Origin: Stagonosporopsis chrysanthemi
Lineage: Eukaryota > Ascomycota > Dothideomycetes > Pleosporales > Didymellaceae
Length of the DNA stretch: 64,000 nt
Reading direction: 5' to 3'
Assembly (NCBI GenBank): GCA_022560025.1
Contig: JAFISE010000006.1
Coordinates: forward strand, 186,001 to 250,000
Shown: piece after piece, positions 57,724 through 64,000 of the stretch
How the letters are laid out: every line of letters begins with the position of its first letter
How positions within the stretch are numbered: the first letter of the stretch is position 1
Position numbers and translations under genes: made by a program
Notes under the pieces: model-generated
The model's database searches: none
The model's input: the letters and a program-made list of their open reading frames with translations, nothing else
Told to the model about the DNA's origin: nothing

Positions 57724-60700
57724 CTAGAGGTACAAACTCGCACAGTTACAGATGTCGCTGTTTCACACATTAGTCGCAAGGTCACAACAATGCCGACAAA
57801 ACATGCATGTCCATGTTTGCGAGAGAAACTTGGGAACAAAACGTACCGTTTGATGAGTTCCTGGCAAGTTCCCATTTTCTGGAACAACGTGGGGTCGCCA
57901 ATGATTCGCGCTGCGTTCTTAACCTCGCGGCACGTCTCATCCAGACGCGTAATGACCCGCACTATCGTGCCCTCCATGACATCCGTCAGGTCTGTGATGC
58001 GGTTGAACGACATGCCGCGGGCCCACTCATAGACCACCTCAACCATGCCAAAGCGGGGCTTGGACACAAAGTCGTTCGAATCGTCTGCGGACAGGATGAC
58101 CTGGTACTCTGTCTGCACCTTGTTGACGCGTTCGGATATCTCCACGATCTTGGCTATGCCACGGTCGAGCGATGCAGTTAGGGTGGGTTCCGTGTCTGTC
58201 TTTTCTTGAAATACGAATGCGGACAACAGGGCGACTATTTCTTCGGGCTCATACTCGGCGAGGACGTTCTCTAAGACCAGCTCGGTGAGAACGAGTTCAT
58301 CGGCGGAGTGGATCTAAGCATGTTAGTGGTGCGAGAGTGCATAATGGATGTTCAGGCATACCTCGCATGCTACTTTGCCCTTTAGCTCTACTCGCGAGCC
58401 TTCATCGATGAAACCAAGCTCACGTAGCACCTGTATCCTCTGTTCGTAATCAGGAAGCAACTGGAGGTTCTGGTCAGACATGAGTTGACGAATCGCAAGG
58501 ATGTTTTCCTTAATGACCCATTGATCGTGTTCCATCGAGATCTATGTAGTTAGCAATTATCCTTTAATATGCAATGAGTGATAACTTACATGTTTGAGGA
58601 AATCGGGACACTGCAGGCACTCTTTGTGGACAGCATCTTGGCCGCGCTTGCGTCGAGCATCCTGTGTCTCGCGGAATTGGAGGTTCTTTATACGGCTGTA
58701 GTCATACTCATCCCAGTCTTCATAGTTCCATGAGTTGCACAGAGGAACAAATTGAGCTTGTGCCAATTTCATCAAGTCCTTCTTCTTGGTGAGATTCTGA
58801 ACAGTTTCCGGGATGTCGATGGTAGTCTTGGTGAAACACTCGACATCGTTCAGGGGGATGTATACGGTCTTCAAAATCATGTCCTTCGGATCTGTCGGGA
58901 GGTTGCGGTAGAACTTCGCAAACTCTGCAATGTAGGGTAGCAAATCGTCAGGTTTTCGCTCGAGGTTCTGTGCGATCTCCAAGACCTTGACCGTAGGCTC
59001 GTTGCCCTTACTGGGTCCGTCCAAGAGGAGCATACCTACCGTACGCATGTTGTCCTTCTTATAGACGATGAGTCGGTTCTTGCTAAACACACGACGTCCC
59101 AATGGATTTCCGAGAAGACTGAGATGCGTCTCATTCGTGAGTCGCTTATAGTCTTCGCAGGCCTGATGACATGCTTCCAGATCAATGTCGCAAATCTTGC
59201 AAGGCTCACGCTTGACTTTGTCTAGATCGGCCTCTGATAGCTTGACTTTCTTCTCGTGTTCTGGTAACAGTGCCTGCGTCGCATTCTCACTGAAACTGCG
59301 CTTGATCATCTCCTCGATCTTCAAAGCTTCGACACGTAACAGGTTCAACATCATGTTGTACGTCAGCCTGAATTGCGATCGTAGCTTCGTCGGCTCACCC
59401 AGCATCATTTGGCGCAGTCTCGCGGCTGGTGGGGCCTCATCAGCCCCTGGCGCGCAGATGATGACTGTTCCAACAGTGTCGAGACCTCTCCGCCCAGCTC
59501 GACCAGCCATCTGGGTGTACTCACCAGGAAGGAGATCACGAAACTCTCTTCCATCATGTTTGCGGAAGCCAGAGAAAACAACAGTCCTAGTCGGCAGATT
59601 GAGGCCCATGGCAAAGGTCTCTGTCGCGAAGAGTACCTTAACAAGTGTCTTTGCGAACAAGATCTCAACTACCTCTTTGACGATAGGCAACATGCCACCG
59701 TGATGGACAGCGATGCCTCGACTTAGCAGTTCTCGCAGCTTCTTGATCTGCGGTAAGTCTCGATCTTCCGGACTCAATCTGGCAAGAGACTTTTCGATGG
59801 TCATATGAATAGCACTCTTTTCGGCAGCGGTACAGTAGTCGATGTTCGACAGTGCGTCGGCATTCTCTTCGCAGCGCTTTTTCGAGAATACGAAGATACA
59901 GGCTGGAAGCAGCTCCTTTTGGCGCAGATGCTGGATGAGATGTACCCAGATGTTTCGATCTTGGGCGGCTGTTGTCCTCCCTCCACCACGACCTGTTCTG
60001 GCAATGTTGCCCCGGCCCCTAGCCGCCGGTGGTCCAGCGCCGCGACCACCAGCGCCACCACGACCGCCGGCCTGCTGACCTCGTCCGCGCTGGTTCTGTG
60101 CTCCTCTCGCAGGCGGACCGCCACGACCTCCGCCCCTTCCTGCTGGGGCATCCTTAGCTGCTGGCGGGGCCTTGACCTTGTCTTTACCGGAAAGTGCATC
60201 ATTCGCATCCTTCCATCCGTTGTCGATAAATTTCTTATCGGCCGAGACAATCTTGTGCATTCCCTTTCCAGCCCAAAGGTAATGTTCCAGCGGGATGGGA
60301 CGCTTGGGTGTGGAAATGACATAGATGTCTTTCTTCTTGGTCCTTCCAACCCATGAGGCAAACTCATATGTATTAGGAACGGTGGCTGAGAGAAGAATGA
60401 GGGTCACATGCTCAGGAAGCATAATTATAACCTCTTCCCAGACCACACCTCGCTCCAGATCGTTCACGTAGTGGACCTCATCGAAAATGACGTATTCGAC
60501 ATCTCGGATGAGATCAGCTCCACGATAGAGCATGCTTCGGAGAATCTCTGTGGTCATGATAAGACAGCTGGCCTCAGGTCTAATTTGTACATCTCCGGTG
60601 AGAATTCCAACGTCGTCGAAGGTCTGCCGAAAGTCGCGGAACTTCTGGTTGCTCAATGCCTTGATGGGTGAAGTATAGATGGCCTTGGTCATGTGTTTCG

Positions 60701-61769
60701 CGGCGAGTGAGATGGCATACTCGGCAACGACTGTCTTACCAGCCGACGTATGGGCTGCAACGAAGACAGAATCACCGTTCTCGAGGTGGTAGACAGCTTC
60801 CTTCTGGAATGTATCCAACTCAAAGGGGTACTCACGTGCCATCTCAGGCACAAGCTCTTTGAAATTGGTGATGTCTCGATTGACATCAACCATGTGAGCC
60901 CACTCTCGCCCGCCCTTTCTATTGGCCATGGTGAGCTGAGTGTGAGGCGCTAGCGCCGGGAATTCGACGGGGAGTAATGCATCGATCTCTTCCTCTCCAG
61001 GTGTTTGTCCTTCGGTCTCAGTTGTGTCAACTCCGTTAGTCTCAATGTCATCAATAGCATCATCGTCATCCGCATCGACGTCCTTGACGGGTACTGCCGC
61101 TTCGCCTAGCGCGTCCTCCACCTCTTTGGCAGTCTTTCCGTCTGCAGCTGGCTTTTGTTTGAAGTCTAAGCCGCGTGTGAATCCTGGTGGGATTTCAAGG
61201 AGGCCGCCTTCAGCGCTGAAGTTGATTACACGATCCAGACCTCCAGTCCTCTTCGAATTAGCACCCTCTTGTTGGAGGATGGCTTCGTCTTCGATTGCGG
61301 CGATGGCTTCGACACCGTCTAGACCTCCTGGTGCGAACGGGAAAAAGCCCGCGGCGCCACGAACGAACTCAGCTCTGTTGGCAGGTTTCCTGAGGAGTGA
61401 CGTCGAGTTCTTCGCGGTTGCCGAGTTTGCAGGAACAGTGACTTCCTTGTATCCTGTGACGCGACCTTCAAGACCCTCACGTGTAAAGCGGATGATAGTA
61501 CGGGTCTGAGTTGGGGCGATCTGGAAGAGGCCGCGGTAATTGGTCTGTGTTTCCCATCTCTGCTGTAGCTGATTCAACCACTGCGCGTTGAATGAGCGCG
61601 AAGGGGTAAGGAACTCGTGCGCCAACTCCTTCTTGACTGCTTCTTTCGTCTTCCTCTGCCGCTTGGGGGGCCGCTGCTCGCCTGCAATAGAGTCTATCCA
61701 AGCGTCGTCGCGATTTGCTGAATCATAGCTTAGACGCAGCTTCTCCAATTCACCAGAAAGATCCTCCAT
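57724..61769 (-). CDS. SKI2: Ski2-like DEVH RNA helicase of the SKI complex
   Basis: Four exons: 61769-58590, 58541-58362, 58313-57847 and 57757-57724, giving 1286 aa. The ATG at 61769 (MEDLSGELEKLRL) is used because upstream only a TTG is in frame. The N-terminal part has WLNQLQQRWETQTNYRGLFQ. RecA1 has AAHTSAGKTVVAEYA, the DEVH box (FDEVHYVND) and LLSATVPN. An RGG/RG- and Pro-rich linker lies at about 540-595. RecA2 has MAGRAGRRGLDTVG. The last 34-nt exon gives RDICNCASLYL, the family C-terminus. Reading through its intron gives an unconserved tail. Ski2 feeds mRNA 3'-to-5' into the cytoplasmic exosome. Absence of an Mtr4-type KOW arch signature and the N-terminal Ski3/Ski8-binding region favour Ski2 over Mtr4. 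Confidence 0.93.
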
Positions 61770-62095
61770 TCCTGCTTGTTGGAAGTTGAGATGAAGGAGT
61801 CCTTTACGTGGCGCCGTGGTGTAGAAAATCGATGATGACGTTGTCAATGTTTGTCGACGTTGTCAAAGCGCGAGGCCCCACTGTGGGGTTTAGGACGGAG
61901 GAGTTGCGCCGCTGCATTCATGAGTCTGCAGCTTGCGCCAACCAGATCTCTCAATTGTTTGTTCCTGCATAAAGCTTTTTGATATTGAAATTTGATTGTC
62001 TTCGCAAACGCAACAATGGCATGTGTACCCAAACGCCGCGCTATTTAAAATCATGATGGCTAGGCCCAAGCAAGCTATCTTCAACAGAGTAGCAA
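61770..62095. other. Intergenic between SKI2 and CSM3
   Basis: SKI2 promoter and CSM3 3' region, both on the minus strand. Nothing else is recognised. Confidence 0.4.
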
Positions 62096-62930
62096 TCACC
62101 ACATATCTTCCATGCCCTCCATGGCCTCCATCTCGTCCGCAAAAGGATCGTCATGGGCCAGGCCCGATCGCGAAGGAAGTGTTTTCGTTGTCGAGACGTC
62201 TGGCATAGCACCGTCCGCCAAAAGTGCATCCAGTTCATCCTCGTCTGGCTCTGCAGCTGCAGAGACTGAGCGGCTGGCAGACTGCTGATATGTTTCAGGT
62301 CCAGGCTGTTGTACGTCGGCGTTTGCTTCAGGCTGTTGTCCTTGCCAAATCCCCACTTGATCTTGCACAGGCTCATTGTGGAGAACTTCCATATCTTCAT
62401 CATCGTCGTCGTCATGCGGCATGGTATGCTTCGGTTTTCCCTCGTCTATCCAAGCCCTCCTGTCCACTTGCATTCGTTTCGTGTGCCCCACCTTCTCGAT
62501 GATGGCTAAGGCATCTGCGAATTTTGCGCGAGGATAGAGGTTGTCAAGCCAAAGTTGATACATGTTGAGCATGCGCGCAATGTCTCCATACTGATTGCGT
62601 GTTAGTATGAACCACACATTGCTAACAGAGAAACTTTACCTCATGCCCTTTCCCTTTGAAGCGCAGTCTTTCCTTTGAAATCTTTTGCAGCCGTGGAATT
62701 CCTGCCTCCGAACGCAGCCTTACATCGTCCAACTTTGGTATAGGTACGCGCTTCTTCGCGATTACAATTTCCTCGTCGATACCTAGACCTGTATCTGCGT
62801 CATTGTTGGAGATGGGATTGTTGATTGTAGGCTCAGACTGCGGTTGGACGTAGCCTCCATCTGCTGCAATCCCGCTCAAGAGATCGTCAAGCTCGTCACC
62901 TGAAGCTGATGGTGGATTTGAGGGAGCCAT
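62096..62930 (-). CDS. CSM3: Fork protection complex subunit Csm3 / Swi3 / Tipin
   Basis: Two exons, 62930-62640 and 62590-62096, giving 261 aa, with a 49-nt intron in phase 0. The Swi3 domain (about 60-145) is well conserved: PIPKLDDVRLRSEAGIPRL, RFKGKGHEYGDIARML, YQLWLDNLYPRAKFADAL and IIEKVGHTKRM. The intron falls inside the GKGHE-YGD block. The N-terminal 50 residues are acidic, and the C-terminal half is disordered, with an acidic DDDDDEDME run and a terminal DELDALLADGAM-type acidic motif. With Tof1 it forms the complex that stabilises stalled forks and supports Mrc1-checkpoint signalling. Confidence 0.94.
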
Positions 62931-63240
62931 TTGGAAGAAAGTAGTAAAGCGACCGAGTGCAAGTCGCGCCCATCGCGTATGACGCGTTGTGCGCTAACCT
63001 AATCGGTCCTTGGTGTGCCAAGAACACTTTAATCTTGCGACAGAGGACTGGGGTCCTCGGCGAACATCCAATCCACAGTCAGAGCCAGATACTAACCAAG
63101 TCACGCCGCATGTCGAAAGAAACTCTAACATACTGACAGGTCGTTCGAAGTGAATACTCCAGCCTTGGTGGTTCAGGACGTACAAACGCCTGTACTTCTA
63201 TATCTCGCCTTGCGATCACCATCTCACCCATCGTCAAAAG
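62931..63240. promoter_or_regulatory. Divergent promoter region CSM3 / THOC1
   Basis: 310 nt between the two start codons. No MCB-like or other cell-cycle element is assigned with confidence. Confidence 0.4.
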
Positions 63241-64000
63241 ATGGCTGTGCAGGTGCTTGCGAATGCATCTCAGATCCATACTGCAGCAAATTTGAAAGAG
63301 TTGTTGCAACGCGCGCGAAATGTCAAACCAAGCACTTCAATTGAGCCTCCACTTCAAGTCTCAGAGCTAGCTCCCGAAGACGAATTTCTTTCCAGCGACA
63401 TCAATGGCGAGAAGGATATTCTGTCAACTGCATTGGAGAGTGCCGCGAAGGGCGTGTTCTATGCCAGTATTGTGAGGTCTCCACGCTCATCAGACGACTG
63501 AGCTAATACCAGTAGGGAACAACGAAAATCGACGAGCCAGCGTTCGTGACGGTGTGGAACCTCCTCGACATTTTGCAATACTGTGGTGACAGAGGTATGT
63601 GGCCATGTCCAGCGTAAATCGAAACCACAGCTGACCTGATCAGATATATGCTCCGCACAATTGGTACTGCTTCTCATCGAGGAGCTTCTAGATAGCCAGT
63701 CACTTGCACAATGTCGTACCGTTTTCAGTTTTCTCGAATCCCGAAGGGAGGCGATCATTGCGGTAAGCTCGCCTATGTCCTCGATTTACCTTACTGATCT
63801 ATTCACAGATAAGCTCTCAAAACAAATCTCTGGTCATACTTCGGCTGTGCAACGAGCTGCTACGCCGACTCTCTCGTGCCGAAGACCCAGTCTTCTGTGG
63901 GCGCGTTTATATCTTCATGTTTCAGAGCTTCCCTCTCGGCGACAAAAGCTCAGTCAATCTGCGTGGAAACTTTCATGTAGAGAACGTTACGACGTTTGAA
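63241..64000 (+). CDS. THO complex subunit Hpr1/THOC1, 5' part (truncated by window end)
   Basis: Exons 63241-63471, 63516-63594, 63644-63762 and 63809 to the window end give the first 207 residues in a consistent frame. The first intron is 44 nt, ending at the AG at 63514-63515. Conserved THOC1 features are VTVWNLLDILQYCGDRDIC, LIEELLDSQSL, LRLCNELLRRLSRAEDPVFC and the mark FPLGDKSSVNLRGNFHVENV at the edge. THO couples transcription elongation to mRNP packaging and export and limits R-loops. The rest of the gene lies outside the window. Confidence 0.9.

Noticed and set aside
57282..57773. 163-codon plus-strand ORF
   Set aside because: It is His/Ser/Cys-rich and random-looking, and its end overlaps the terminal exon of SKI2 on the other strand.
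61770..61847. N-terminal extension of Ski2 by 26 codons
   Set aside because: The extension starts at TTG, not ATG. The first in-frame ATG is 61769 and gives a family-like start.
1..64000. Biosynthetic gene cluster, intact transposon, viral insertion or CRISPR array
   Set aside because: No polyketide or peptide synthase, transposase, reverse transcriptase, capsid or polymerase motif was seen, and there are no regularly spaced repeats. The genes present are core eukaryotic functions.

Overview
The window reads as nuclear DNA of a filamentous ascomycete (Pezizomycotina). Genes are dense and on both strands, and almost all are split by short introns of about 44-90 nt with GT..AG ends. The proteins are eukaryotic core proteins, plus NoxR, which is known from filamentous fungi. 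My impression is Dothideomycetes, but the sequence alone does not prove the class. All exon coordinates below were worked out by hand from splice signals, reading phase and family conservation. No search was run.

Layout: 0.7-9 kb holds an orphan gene, RNA polymerase III subunit Rpc31, an Hsm3-like proteasome-base chaperone and the NADPH-oxidase activator NoxR. 10.5-12.6 kb holds a Mid2-like membrane protein gene beside a decayed paralog. 12.9-25.3 kb holds the superoxide dismutase copper chaperone Ccs1, mitochondrial ribosomal protein uL13m, a 3-hydroxyacyl-CoA dehydrogenase, the fork-protection protein Tof1/Swi1, a large disordered orphan and proteasome ATPase Rpt5. 25.3-28.4 kb is gene-poor, with an inverted-repeat element, a weak ORF and a tRNA-Arg(CCG). 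29-41 kb holds trimethyllysine dioxygenase, a complex I 21-kDa-class subunit, the spliceosomal helicase Aquarius, TFIIH subunit Tfb2, a hotdog thioesterase and a TDT-family transporter. 41.8-64 kb holds TOR kinase, Sec12, an importin-7/8-type karyopherin, the Ski2 helicase, Csm3/Swi3 and the 5' part of THO subunit Hpr1/THOC1.

Most genes are housekeeping. Six pairs are divergent over short shared promoters: Rpc31/Hsm3-like, Ccs1/uL13m, hydroxyacyl-CoA dehydrogenase/Tof1, complex I subunit/Aquarius, Tfb2/thioesterase and Csm3/THOC1. Functional partners recur: both subunits of the fork protection complex (Tof1 and Csm3), Rpt5 with a likely base-assembly chaperone, and NoxR near Ccs1. I see no biosynthetic gene cluster, intact transposon, virus or CRISPR array. 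The best non-routine signals are the decayed Mid2-like paralog, which carries a RIP-compatible stop codon, the inverted-repeat element in the gene-poor stretch, and several very small exons.
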